From positions 1 through 64,000 of IMG/VR virus record IMGVR_UViG_3300025154_000086: a stretch of DNA of 64,000 bases; one strand, written 5' to 3'. The notes under the pieces were generated by a model that worked only from the letters and a program-made list of their open reading frames with translations, did not search any database and was not told the DNA's origin. The translations under genes were made by a program, and so were the position numbers. Positions 26,801-34,533 of the stretch are shown here, in pieces. The first letter of the stretch is position 1. Every line of letters begins with the position of its first letter. This DNA is from a virus.

Positions 26801-29322
26801 ATTTTCTTATCCGCATCTTTTGCACTTAAATTTTGTTTTTTCTCACTTCCGTTTTTATTCCCCATTTGTCCATAATGAAGTTGCACCCCCAATGCTCGCC
26901 CGTTCCCCGCAATTACGTTATAATCTTCGTCAACAATAGGTGCGCCGTCCTGGGCGGTCTTACTGTCGCTTAAAAAGTCAAAATTCGGATTCGTTGCTAT
27001 CTTATTTATTTGTGCTATACTTTGCGGGGTGCTGCGGTCTCTATTCTGCGCGTCTGATATTGTGTAATCTTTGTTCGGCGTTCCATCCGTTTTATGCGAT
27101 GCAATTATTTCATCAGCTTCAACTATCTCATAACTTCCGCTCGTTACATCCTTATCATCGTTACCAAAATAAATCTTCACCGGGTCTAAATTACTTATAA
27201 TTCCCTTACTCTCTTTTGTCGGCTCAAACAAACCTTTCCCGTTAATCGTTTTCAACTCATCAAACGTTATACTTTTTTCATCTCCCCCTTCATGGTAGAA
27301 AACTTTATCTTTTGAAATATCCGTAATAGGTAAACGCTTTTCTCCCAACTGTAATTTCTTAACAGGTCCATCAATTGAAGTCTGCCAGCTCATCTTTTCC
27401 GGTTTAAACTCACTCTTTATCCTAAACGTTCTTCCTCCCGCTTCAATTTCTTTGCTCGCGTGAAATCTATTTGCCCCAATTTCAAAACCCCGCTCCTTAT
27501 GCAACTTTTCAAAATCGGCAAAATCTTTTGTCCCTAAAACTTCCTTATTCTTTTTATCCCTTTCAGATTGCAATTCGGTTAATCGTTTCTTCTCCTCTTC
27601 GCTTTGCAAAGGCTCATCTTTTCTTCGCGTCCATCTGCTCGGTCTGCTTCCTCCCCGCTTCTCAAATCTTGCCCGTTCCTCTTCCGTATATTCCGGCTTA
27701 AAACTAAATGTTCGCGCCGGTTCTCTTACCGTTTCAATTCCATTCACCCCTCCCGATCTTTCAACTATAACATTCTTTCTCTCTTCGTCTCTTTGTTGTT
27801 TCAAATCATTATTATAATCTTTGTGAGAAAGGAACAATCCCCGTTCCTTGGTTTCTGCGTCTTCCAAACTGTACCCGTCATCCGTAATATCCCTAATTTT
27901 GTACTTCTTCCCCATAAAGTTCATAGTATAATCTTCTTTTCCGTCAACCATAAAACTAATATTCTGATCCTCCGGGTTGTAATTCCATCTTACCGTTCTA
28001 AGTCCGTTTTCTGTTTCAACGCGCTTTACCATTTCAAGATCGTTCTTTCGTCCAAATCCCGTTTTCTGTGCCGCGCTAACAAAATCTTTATACCCCGGCT
28101 GCTCTTCATAACTGATATTGTAATTATCCGCTCCTCCTTGACCTACTCTTCGCTCTGCTTCACCCTGGTAAACATCGCTATACTTGTTTAATCTGCCCTC
28201 TCCTCCGCCTTTGGCGGATTGCGGTTCGTATTTCTCCAACTGCTTTTCAAGATTGATCACCTTCAGCTTATTATCTGCCGTGTTTATTAATGCCGCTTTG
28301 CCCGTTATCCTCAATATCTTTGCATCATTCCCCTCATACTGTATCGTGTCTCCTTCCTTCATCAGTTGATGCTGCTTAACCTTTTCAACATGCTCTTTCT
28401 TGTTGATCACTTTCATTTCCCCGCCAAAATTTACCGCAAGCATATTTGTTGTGGTTTCCGTTATCCGGCCAAGTTTATTATCTTGTCTAACTACATCACC
28501 TACCTTAAAATCTTCTAACTGATAATCCGCGCTGCCTTTCGCGCTTTCTCCTTCAACAGATTTTCCGGCTTCATCTCTCCATTCCTTTTTACCGGAAGGA
28601 AGTTCATACAGATAAATATATCCGTCTCCATTCTTCGCCGGTTTACGTTCAAGATATTTGTGGTTTGGCTTCATTCCTCCCTTTGCGTTCCATGCCGTTC
28701 CACCTCCTGCTGACTGCCCACTGCTGACTGCCGACTGATTAATATTAAACACTTTCGGAGTTTTAAAAGCTACCGCAACTCCCTTAAACAAAAGTCTTTT
28801 TGAAATTGTTAAATTCGTTTCTGTAATTCCTTTTAACATCAACGTATTATTGAAAATCCCTTTTCCTTCAACCTTCGCCTCAACCTCTTTTCCGTTTATC
28901 GTTTTAATAAAGGTAACTATCTTTCCCTTTCTCAATACTCTGTCCGGATCAGTTAATACATCCCTAATAATTTCTCTCTCACTCTTCACCAATACTTTCC
29001 CGGCAATCGTTTCAAACTTCCCCGATACTTTCATCTCTTCTTTATCTTCCGGCACCGCTTCGTGTTGGTCCAAACTCTTTAACAAAACATTATTTAGCTC
29101 TTCCCTTTTTAACCTTTTAAGCTCACTCCCCTTTTTAAGAATTACAAAATTCTTCGAATAATCCACAACCTTTCCAAAATTTGTGTTCATTCCCTTTTTT
29201 ACACAATTTACCGGTTTACTATTCAGTAAATGCCCTGCATCATCGCGCGTAACAATGCAGTTACACTCAATAGACTTAGTAACAAATCCCCCCTCATAAT
29301 CCGGTAATTTATATAAAAACAT
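23818..29322 (-). CDS. Giant polyvalent protein with DdrB/ParB-like domain and C-terminal HExxH metallopeptidase, 1834 aa
   Basis: Residues about 1-200: beta-rich N-terminal module. Near 205-260: HKYLERKPAKNGDGYIYLYE, a common polyvalent linker module. Near 770-1000: a ParB-superfamily DdrB-like domain (TAQDGAPIVDEDYNVIAGNG, about 790, then TSQMLATEEREAAKGKATRI). Near 1200: the IRDAIKVGHKIPKEVLDKYP motif shared with the 1240-residue protein. Near 1759: HEFAHILQH, the zincin metal-binding motif, in a C-terminal metallopeptidase domain. The combination fits the polyvalent proteins of phages and conjugative elements (P1 DdrB is an example), which protect incoming DNA. It follows the portal-MuF genes, consistent with packaging. 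Packaging and protease targets are inference. Confidence 0.8.
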   Translation of the reverse strand: MFLYKLPDYEGGFVTKSIECNCIVTRDDAGHLLNSKPVNCVKKGMNTNFGKVVDYSKNFVILKKGSELKRLKREELNNVLLKSLDQHEAVPEDKEEMKVSGKFETIAGKVLVKSEREIIRDVLTDPDRVLRKGKIVTFIKTINGKEVEAKVEGKGIFNNTLMLKGITETNLTISKRLLFKGVAVAFKTPKVFNINQSAVSSGQSAGGGTAWNAKGGMKPNHKYLERKPAKNGDGYIYLYELPSGKKEWRDEAGKSVEGESAKGSADYQLEDFKVGDVVRQDNKLGRITETTTNMLAVNFGGEMKVINKKEHVEKVKQHQLMKEGDTIQYEGNDAKILRITGKAALINTADNKLKVINLEKQLEKYEPQSAKGGGEGRLNKYSDVYQGEAERRVGQGGADNYNISYEEQPGYKDFVSAAQKTGFGRKNDLEMVKRVETENGLRTVRWNYNPEDQNISFMVDGKEDYTMNFMGKKYKIRDITDDGYSLEDAETKERGLFLSHKDYNNDLKQQRDEERKNVIVERSGGVNGIETVREPARTFSFKPEYTEEERARFEKRGGSRPSRWTRRKDEPLQSEEEKKRLTELQSERDKKNKEVLGTKDFADFEKLHKERGFEIGANRFHASKEIEAGGRTFRIKSEFKPEKMSWQTSIDGPVKKLQLGEKRLPITDISKDKVFYHEGGDEKSITFDELKTINGKGLFEPTKESKGIISNLDPVKIYFGNDDKDVTSGSYEIVEADEIIASHKTDGTPNKDYTISDAQNRDRSTPQSIAQINKIATNPNFDFLSDSKTAQDGAPIVDEDYNVIAGNGRALGVQLHYGQMGNKNGSEKKQNLSAKDADKKIFDLMKRIMPHREDTQESAIKYAKNNLGGGRSDVLVKEGKLSADESKFVSEYANGDFAENNLSIALNNKSEKYRSDLLKNAEKYGFSRDDVEKMKQPVLVRRTNVDKKEAQRLGAISNTSQMLATEEREAAKGKATRIDDATINNLADMFTKGNHESLNQYLDEIGPDVVGELLKKKIIPENEAHLYIDPKSGKMDAGHKEKVKQILTQSVLGESSQHFEKIPEAARAGTVKSLGDIFALKGKAGDLVPHLQEAVKMLAKYEAVKDNFKSPDDFVKQAANDAFEPLKGSKEELALFDLLADPIREVTKENGKKEKKNVISDFIRKYKLSMEGDMFSGGLPPEAAFARIFKPKYQNGVNTEEAYKQQIRDAIKVGHKIPKEVLDKYPDLEREYNSQHVLKSISRKMFIFGKKVFMKSMDMAKNVLAPSKKNPAVKRWQAVESKTQTTNDKKQGGENKQELYNKFKKELEDKQSKGEINSKTKNSALYKKRVELGLQNDPSIRAVIATKTKRKPRPSDFDKSDEPLFYDEVKDVIEQLNFPIYEVQNWTDENGNPEINYWGYDKMEALKELDDSDRVEGFENREQDVNLYEHKPTFDKAKLKEFQELYETLSQDEFEEKFPDKKSVANFVEYDENRGGNVIDSRTIKPINETTEEILSDVQNKFGGKYVDVPIKFDTEGDTIEFMRLRIANHTGNYYSIGGDGDRPGLSIVIANQDPTYKRFGRSENEIPNEYHFDEDATAEEIIDFINEKIEEKKADVSSETSATNESKPQLLKTEPNAKSGADDLGSDKRAEAQTKSSEEKNKKQVPQTETENFIHPSIKEIDKELASEVVSAFNKLCEMYGVDKIKEKITIKAFSISIPGTGKSPIAFVKRMEDEGLTLYLDAGKFRNKSDFEVRIKQQIEFGFLPKVGLTPVKIIITHEFAHILQHINYDTDYINKISKEGTASEDAHLICKYAENNKMDEEACAFIIDYAGQGNEITKRILMEFYNKQKEK
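24514..24548 (+). other. Perfect hairpin with T run, antisense inside the 1834-residue gene
   Basis: On the plus strand AGCTGATGTTTCC and GGAAACATCAGCT form a 13-bp perfect stem with a 2-nt centre, followed by eight T. It has the exact shape of a rho-independent terminator for plus-strand transcription, yet lies inside a minus-strand gene where no plus-strand gene is seen. It encodes an S/E/T-rich linker on the sense strand. Confidence 0.7.
28705..28742. repeat. GACTGCC short repeat inside coding sequence
   Basis: CTGCTGACTGCCCACTGCTG-type repeat in the linker of the 1834-residue gene, translated as a Q-S-A-V-S-S-G-Q-S-A peptide; related copies at 5866-5935 and 20603-20645. Confidence 0.8.
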
Positions 29323-29333
29323 TCTTCTATTTC

Positions 29334-29783
29334 CTAATTCTTTGTAATATTTTGGATTTTTTGCGCTAACTCATGCTGCCCTATCAACACTAAGATAATC
29401 GATACAATAACTCCCGCTAAAATTATTATCGGCAATAATTTTGAACTCCACCAATTCAACTTGCCTATCCCGCTCTTAAACCCGCTATCCATATGGTCTG
29501 TAAGCTCTTCCCTAATTTTTTTTATTTCCGCCTTAAAACTTTCTTCCATCGCTTTTGTTTTCTTCACTCCATTGTCATAAAGTACCTGAAATAAATCCTT
29601 CCTCTTCCATCCTACCTCTTTGCCGTCACTCCCGCCGTTTACAATGTAAATAAGATCAAATGAATCAAGTTTTTTCATAATCATATTGTGACTGTTCCTA
29701 ATCTCTTCCTTAAACTCGTTGTAATCCGCTTTAAAGAATTCATTGTTAAATTCTTTTGTAAGTTCGTCTTTTCCATCCGCCAT
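29334..29783 (-). CDS. Helical protein with one C-terminal membrane segment, 149 aa
   Basis: Residues 1-105 are charged helices with likely coiled-coil character. Residues about 113-140 (LLPIIILAGVIVSIILVLIG) form one strong membrane segment, and a short polar tail follows. Such single-anchor coiled-coil proteins in phages include spanin-like and holin/antiholin-like proteins and superinfection factors. It is next to another membrane protein (29797-30192), so the pair may form a lysis or membrane module between the MuF gene and the giant gene. No endolysin is seen nearby. Confidence 0.6.
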   Translation of the reverse strand: MADGKDELTKEFNNEFFKADYNEFKEEIRNSHNMIMKKLDSFDLIYIVNGGSDGKEVGWKRKDLFQVLYDNGVKKTKAMEESFKAEIKKIREELTDHMDSGFKSGIGKLNWWSSKLLPIIILAGVIVSIILVLIGQHELAQKIQNITKN

Positions 29784-29796
29784 TGCTTTGTTCCTT

Positions 29797-30192
29797 TCAT
29801 AAAAACAATAAAATAATAAGTGAAGTGATTAGTAAACCGATCTTTAAAACCGGATGAGCAAAAACATCAAATGCGCTCGCGCTCTGTCCGCTTATAAAAA
29901 AGATATTCTTATTTCGCGCAATGTTTATCGACCCGTCATAAGCTATCCAAAAAACTGAGGCTATTAAGAAAACCACCTTAACAGCCTCGCCTATGCCAAT
30001 CAAATAGAACGATAGGCAAAAACCAAACACTATTGCAAATATCCTCTCAAACAGTTGGAACCAATGCCAGAGCTTACTCAAAAACTTATCCCGCAAAATA
30101 TCCGTTACCACGTAACGTTCTGCATATTCAAAACTTTCTGCCAAAGAAGCAAACAACACAAACAACAAACCTGTTATAATTGCCGGTATCAT
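29797..30192 (-). CDS. Multi-pass membrane protein, 131 aa
   Basis: Hydrophobic segments at about residues 2-18, 50-68, 70-88 and 113-131 indicate four membrane passes with short loops, one containing the YERYVVTDILRDKF-like charged stretch. It starts ATGA-overlapped with the preceding 55-residue basic gene. It could be a holin, but four passes and this length also fit general phage membrane proteins. Adjacent to the single-anchor protein at 29334-29783. Confidence 0.6.
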   Translation of the reverse strand: MIPAIITGLLFVLFASLAESFEYAERYVVTDILRDKFLSKLWHWFQLFERIFAIVFGFCLSFYLIGIGEAVKVVFLIASVFWIAYDGSINIARNKNIFFISGQSASAFDVFAHPVLKIGLLITSLIILLFL

Positions 30193-30356
30193 TTCTTTTT
30201 TCCCTTTCCCTTAATCGTTTGCGTCCCGTTCTTTACCTTTTTAACAATCCTCTTTCTCGGTTCATGCTTCTCAATTACAACCGGCTTAACTTCTTTACCG
30301 ATATTCGGAAACAACCCCTTAAAAAACACTTTTATTTTATTCATTAATTTGTTCAT
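30189..30356 (-). CDS. Small basic protein, 55 aa
   Basis: Starts MNKLMNKIKVFFKGLFPNIG and ends in a Lys-rich tail (KGKGKKK). The start has AAAGGAAAA as ribosome binding site, and the TGA stop overlaps the ATG of the membrane protein gene. The amphipathic N-terminus and very basic tail suggest membrane or nucleic-acid binding. Gene order puts it between the MuF-like gene and two membrane protein genes. Confidence 0.6.
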   Translation of the reverse strand: MNKLMNKIKVFFKGLFPNIGKEVKPVVIEKHEPRKRIVKKVKNGTQTIKGKGKKK

Positions 30357-30382
30357 AACGTTTTCCTTTCCACTTGCTACTT

Positions 30383-31432
30383 TTAACTAATGTTCTCTTC
30401 ATGCCATTTTTCCCAAGCATCTTCATCCTCAACCCTCAGCCTTATTTGGTTGTTGCTATCAACCCATTGAAACTTAGGATTAAAATGCACCCATCTGCAT
30501 CTGCAATTTGGATGATCTGGAATCGCTGGCATTGAAAATTCATGATGTTCTTTATCGCGCAAATTATCTTCTTTGTTCCCTCTGTGCTTATCAATACGTT
30601 TTCGATTGCTCGTACTCCGACCAAAATTATTCTTCCCCGCCCAAACTTCCGTTTCCCAAACATGCGCCCATTTCTCATATTCATCCCCTTTCATGTTGCT
30701 GTAATCCGGCGGCGCGTTCTTCCTTACTTTGTACACCTGCCCGTTGATCACTTCCGTACAATGTCCGCAAGCGTCCGGCATGCTCATTCCAACAACGTAA
30801 TCACCTTCCGGTATCATCGATAAATAACCATTTGCAAAAATCGAATTCGCTTCGGTTATACATACTCTTTTCCAATTCCGGTTTAACTCCCCAACATCAT
30901 CCTTGCTCAGCTCACGGAGTTTTGTAATTAAGTCCTTTGCATCTCCATTTCTCTTAACATTTTCAACAAGCACCTCACGTACCGTCTGGATGGTGCTTTG
31001 CGTTGTGTTCGTCATCAGCACGGCGCTTTCCTCTACCGCCTGCTGTAATGCCATTGCCTCCTCAATACTAAGTCCGTACTGCTTTGCCGCATCAGTTACA
31101 TATTTTGGTAAGCTGCTTAAATTTCCAAGTTTAAAAATTTGTCCGGTTAAATCAGTATGCGCTAAATATCTCCCCATCACATACGCGCGTAAAAGCCAAA
31201 CCTTAGCCTCATTTATTCTTGTATTAAAAAAGGTGTTGATAAAAGAATCAACTTGCTGTAACTCCTCGGTTGTAAAAGTTGCCCGTGCGTCAAGGTTATA
31301 GTTCTTCTTCAGAAATGATGTTAGCTCTTTATAAAATTCATCGGGTGAAATAACCTCTTCAAAAAGAATTTGCTCAATCATTCCTAATTCTTTTAAATGC
31401 AGAATTTTTCCGTCAAGCGGCGAAATTAACAT
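30383..31432 (-). CDS. MuF-like head morphogenesis protein, 349 aa
   Basis: The C-terminal half has the Mu gpF/SPP1 gp7 minor-head signature: CITEANSIFANGYLSM, then DACGHCTEVINGQVYKV, and finally IPDHPNCRCRWVHFNP, with the conserved HPNCRCR. The N-terminal half is helical. These proteins are injected or structural minor head components bound near the portal. The gene directly follows the portal gene and a 96-residue gene, the classical portal-MuF order. No extra toxin domain is visible at its C-terminus. Confidence 0.8.
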   Translation of the reverse strand: MLISPLDGKILHLKELGMIEQILFEEVISPDEFYKELTSFLKKNYNLDARATFTTEELQQVDSFINTFFNTRINEAKVWLLRAYVMGRYLAHTDLTGQIFKLGNLSSLPKYVTDAAKQYGLSIEEAMALQQAVEESAVLMTNTTQSTIQTVREVLVENVKRNGDAKDLITKLRELSKDDVGELNRNWKRVCITEANSIFANGYLSMIPEGDYVVGMSMPDACGHCTEVINGQVYKVRKNAPPDYSNMKGDEYEKWAHVWETEVWAGKNNFGRSTSNRKRIDKHRGNKEDNLRDKEHHEFSMPAIPDHPNCRCRWVHFNPKFQWVDSNNQIRLRVEDEDAWEKWHEENIS

Positions 31433-31722
31433 TACTCAACTCCTCCCAAATATCCTTCGGCTTCGCGTAATATCCATTCTACTTCACTTGCATTTATCCC
31501 GGTTTTATCCGAAACTTTCTTAACCATTTTAAGATATTTTTCTTCCGATATCGTTTCTCTCTTCACCTCTCGCTCTGCTCCCGTTCCTTCCTCTTTCTTT
31601 ATCGTTGCAATTATCGGCTGCCCAAACACACAGTTAGAATAATGAAAATTATTCACCGTTCCCTTTGTTTCAATCCCCTCTACTTCTAAAACAGTCTGCC
31701 CCCAAATTTTAATTTTTATCAT
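31432..31722 (-). CDS. Hypothetical protein between portal and MuF genes, 96 aa
   Basis: The N-terminal third is beta-like (IKIWGQTVLEVEGI), the rest is helical and charged, with a GINASEVEWILREAEGYLG end typical of a C-terminal helical pair. It overlaps the portal gene by 4 bp (ATGA) and touches the MuF gene by 1 bp. Co-translation with portal suggests a portal- or procapsid-associated role. Not recognised by family. Confidence 0.55.
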   Translation of the reverse strand: MIKIKIWGQTVLEVEGIETKGTVNNFHYSNCVFGQPIIATIKKEEGTGAEREVKRETISEEKYLKMVKKVSDKTGINASEVEWILREAEGYLGGVE

Positions 31723-33506
31723 TGCTGCAATTCCTTATCGATCTCGACATTACTTGCACCTTTGTATTTTTCAATCAACGCTTTATCATCATCCGTTAAT
31801 TCTCCATCTCCGTTCTGTTCTCCTTCTGCGCCCGGTTCTGCTCCCGGTTGTCCTGGCATTCCGCCCATTTGTTGCTGCTGCTCTGCCGTTTGCTTTTGCG
31901 CAAAAGATTGCATCTTAAACTGTACTGCCGCTCTTATTATCTCACTATTCACTCCGGGAATGTCAAAAAGATTCGTCTCCTCATCAATCATTAAAGTGTA
32001 TTTCTCTTTATCCTCTTCAGCCAAAACATCATTAAAACTTTTAAAAGTCTGTAAGTTCAACTTTGTTATTTCTTGCTTTAACTTCTTATCCTCAATCTCA
32101 AATCCGGCAAAATCAAGTTCAACCTTCATTTGCGTCAACTGCTGAAAGAGGTTCAATCCGTACTTGTCCGTAACGTTAAGTGAATCCTTTAAGTGAGTAA
32201 GAAAAGTCCTTTCACCCATATCCCTATTTTCGTTTACAACGCCGTCCGCACTCTTCTCCCCTATACTTTGCGGTCTTATTGCGTCACTGTGTGCGCCTAA
32301 ACTTACTTCACGCGGATCTGTTCCACTCAACCGGCAAAAAATGGAAAACAAAAGTGTAATCCAAAGATGGTATTCCATTTCGCGACTGTTCCCGCCTATG
32401 CCTACCCACTTACCGTCCCCTTTCTCACTGTTCAAACCCATTATCGGAAATCGGTTCGGTGCGGTTCCGCCCATGTAGGCGCTCATTACCTTTTTCAATT
32501 TCTCTAACTGCAACGCTCCAATGCCGCCGCCTGTAAACAACACAAACCCTTTTGGTAATTTGTTGTTCATAAAATTACTTGCGTTCATCTTCAGCGCGTT
32601 AATAATGTAAGTTAGAATGGTGATCGATTGTTCAACTATCCCGTAACCCCTTTGTGCAAACCTAAAATCACTCCTGGTAAAAAAGTGAAACTTTCTTACG
32701 TTGTAATCCGTTGCCGCTCCTAACCGGCGGTTATTGTAATGCAACACATAATCCGGTTCAACGTTTTCCTCGTCAAGAAAAGCTCGTTTACCCGTTACCA
32801 TTTCTTCCCAATTCTCCATGTACGGTGTCATAAAATCATCGCCCAACCTCCAATCCGGGTGTATCCTCGTTTTCTTAAGCACCGGTTTATAAATAATAGG
32901 GTCTTGTAAGTGTATAGCTATCGGATCGCCCACCCCATCACGCCGTATCTCACAAGTAATGTCATCTAAATCAAACCAATCCTCATAGGCGTTACCGATA
33001 AATTTTGCAAAATTTGCACCTCTATCGTTTGCCGGGTAAAAGAAGTTCTTAAAAATCTTGTCTTCCCAAAATCTTAACCTTAGCTTTTCATCCTTTGTCG
33101 GTGCGTAATCGGGATCGCTAAAAATTAGTTTTGCGCCTCTTTGTATCCCGTCTGATTTTGGCACTCTTCCGTATTGCGCTAAACCAAGTCTGCGCTGGTT
33201 CTTTATCAACCTTCCCGCTTCCGTACTGCCTGCACGTCTTAGTACACGGTAAGGCACATCACTATTTTCCCAATTGATTATCTTCTGCTGTCCGCTGTAT
33301 TCAAAAGTAAACCCCTCAATCTCTTGTAACACTGAATTCATCTCCTCCGCAAGAGGAAGAACAATTCCTCCCGATTTCCCTTGCTCGCTCAAACGTTTTT
33401 GAAGCGGTTCATCCATCAGCATATCGTCTAACAATTCCTCCGTACTTAGTACATGTTCTTCGGCATCTGTGGGATTTTTTGCGCTTTGATCTAAAAATAC
33501 GTTCAT
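31719..33506 (-). CDS. Portal protein, 595 aa
   Basis: Dodecameric portal at the capsid vertex through which DNA is packaged. The long middle region contains QRGYGIVEQSITILTYIINA, then ASNFMNNKLPKGFVLFTGG, and FCRLSGTDPREVSLGAHSDA. These segments are characteristic of phage portals (stem and wing regions with the long helix before the Asn-Lys-Leu-Pro-Lys-Gly turn). The C-terminus is Gln/Gly/Pro-rich and acidic. Length is within the usual range. It precedes the 96-residue and MuF genes. A copy of the 30-bp element overlaps its start codon (33501-33530). Confidence 0.85.
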   Translation of the reverse strand: MNVFLDQSAKNPTDAEEHVLSTEELLDDMLMDEPLQKRLSEQGKSGGIVLPLAEEMNSVLQEIEGFTFEYSGQQKIINWENSDVPYRVLRRAGSTEAGRLIKNQRRLGLAQYGRVPKSDGIQRGAKLIFSDPDYAPTKDEKLRLRFWEDKIFKNFFYPANDRGANFAKFIGNAYEDWFDLDDITCEIRRDGVGDPIAIHLQDPIIYKPVLKKTRIHPDWRLGDDFMTPYMENWEEMVTGKRAFLDEENVEPDYVLHYNNRRLGAATDYNVRKFHFFTRSDFRFAQRGYGIVEQSITILTYIINALKMNASNFMNNKLPKGFVLFTGGGIGALQLEKLKKVMSAYMGGTAPNRFPIMGLNSEKGDGKWVGIGGNSREMEYHLWITLLFSIFCRLSGTDPREVSLGAHSDAIRPQSIGEKSADGVVNENRDMGERTFLTHLKDSLNVTDKYGLNLFQQLTQMKVELDFAGFEIEDKKLKQEITKLNLQTFKSFNDVLAEEDKEKYTLMIDEETNLFDIPGVNSEIIRAAVQFKMQSFAQKQTAEQQQQMGGMPGQPGAEPGAEGEQNGDGELTDDDKALIEKYKGASNVEIDKELQQ

Positions 33507-33530
33507 TGGTATGAGTTCCTATATATTAAC
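33501..33530 (-). promoter_or_regulatory. 30-bp bipartite element, weaker copy at portal start
   Basis: Minus strand GTTAAT, 18 bp, ATGAAC. The right half is the portal start codon itself, so this copy is either coincidental or serves a downstream start. The left half and following ATATAGG match the capsid and decoration copies. Confidence 0.3.
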
Positions 33531-33546
33531 AATTCGATTTACTTAT

Positions 33547-33622
33547 TTATTTATTCTCCGAAGGGTTGAAAATTCAACTTTCCTTCTCCTTCCCCTTGGC
33601 AAGGGGAAGGGTAGGGATGAGG
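33547..33622. repeat. Family E host-type repeat extending into a coding region
   Basis: CTCCGAAGGGTTGAAAATTC followed by the hairpin CCTTCCCCTTG/CAAGGGGAAGG and GGGATGAGG tail. The last 16 or so residues of the gene at 33574-33894 (IPTLPLAKGKEKES) are encoded by this element. Confidence 0.8.
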
Positions 33623-33894
33623 TTGTCTCTCTGTTGAATTTCCTTAATCACAGCCTTTGCCGCTTCAATTCCTTCTTCCTCAAGCCATCCCAAATCAAGT
33701 GTTACACCATAGTCGTACCAACCTTTACTACCCCATTTTTGCAGTAAATACCAAGCGCGTTTATAGTGGATAAAGAAATCTTCTTCGTTAATAATATCTC
33801 TTGGTGATTTATACTCGTCACGACAATTATTGTTTTCATCTCTCGAACCTTCGAGAAACACCCGTATCAAAAACATTTTCTCATCTTCTCTCAT
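33574..33894 (-). CDS. Hypothetical protein with repeat-derived C-terminus, 106 aa
   Basis: Residues 1-88 form a compact helical protein (RAWYLLQKWGSKGWYDYGVT) of unknown family. Residues 89-106 are translated from a family E intergenic repeat, so the original stop was probably lost when the element inserted, or the gene has always run into it. First of a run of small genes at 33.6-36.9 kb in reverse gene order, i.e. the last transcribed before the portal gene. Confidence 0.55.
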   Translation of the reverse strand: MREDEKMFLIRVFLEGSRDENNNCRDEYKSPRDIINEEDFFIHYKRAWYLLQKWGSKGWYDYGVTLDLGWLEEEGIEAAKAVIKEIQQRDNLIPTLPLAKGKEKES

Positions 33895-33906
33895 AATTCT
33901 TCCTTC

Positions 33907-34203
33907 TCAGTAATCAATATTTTGTTTTAAAGATTCAATGTACTGTCCATGCACTTGTTCCATCGTTGGAAGCTTTTCTAAAACGAGATATTCATCATAA
34001 GTGCATTCTTCAATGTCATCCCAAGTATCGCCGTCTTTATCTGTCCACGCTAAATAATAATATGTACTTTCTTCATCGTGTTCAGTTTCGGGAGGTTCTC
34101 CGGGTTCCCAAACGAACTTCCAAAGATTGTATTCGCCGTTGTATCTTGTTAAGAATACGCAAGCGTAATTTGGTTTTTCTTTTTGCCATAACAGATTTTC
34201 CAT
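33907..34203 (-). CDS. Hypothetical acidic protein, 98 aa
   Basis: Tryptophan- and acid-rich protein (YYLAWTDKDGDTWDDIEECT). It has some flavour of small DUF551-like phage proteins, which share W and D/G clusters, but I cannot place it securely. Good ribosome binding site (AAAGGAG) before the ATG at 34203. Part of the small-gene cluster between the methylase block and the portal gene. Confidence 0.55.
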   Translation of the reverse strand: MENLLWQKEKPNYACVFLTRYNGEYNLWKFVWEPGEPPETEHDEESTYYYLAWTDKDGDTWDDIEECTYDEYLVLEKLPTMEQVHGQYIESLKQNIDY

Positions 34204-34227
34204 ATTGTTCTCCTTTGAGATTTAGTT

Positions 34228-34533
34228 TTAATATAATTCTTCACTTATCAATGTCGGTTTATCATCATGCAACATTCCGCTAAACAACTGCCCTTCCCGT
34301 TTTGCTATTTGGTAAGCTTCCTTACGATTAACAAAAATATCCGTAGAAGTTAAAAACCCCTGAACATGATCAACCGCGTTCCATTTCTCTCCGCTTAACA
34401 TAAACACGGTAAAATAGCAGTTATGATGCCGTCTTCCTGTAACCACAATCCCGGTCTCAATATTCTTTGGTTGATGTTCATACTTTTTCCCATCCTTAAA
34501 ATGTATAGCCGCGCAAATAATAAATTCTCTCAT
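34228..34533 (-). CDS. Conserved small phage protein, 101 aa
   Basis: The end of the protein has the pattern QGFLTSTDIFVNRKEAYQIA, then REGQ, and ends SEELY. I recall this signature (F-V-x-R-x-E-A ... G-Q ... S-E-D-L-Y) in a small protein family found in many phages and prophages, of unknown role. The N-terminus begins with an IICAAIHF strand. One base separates it from the 100-residue gene upstream. Confidence 0.65.
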   Translation of the reverse strand: MREFIICAAIHFKDGKKYEHQPKNIETGIVVTGRRHHNCYFTVFMLSGEKWNAVDHVQGFLTSTDIFVNRKEAYQIAKREGQLFSGMLHDDKPTLISEELY

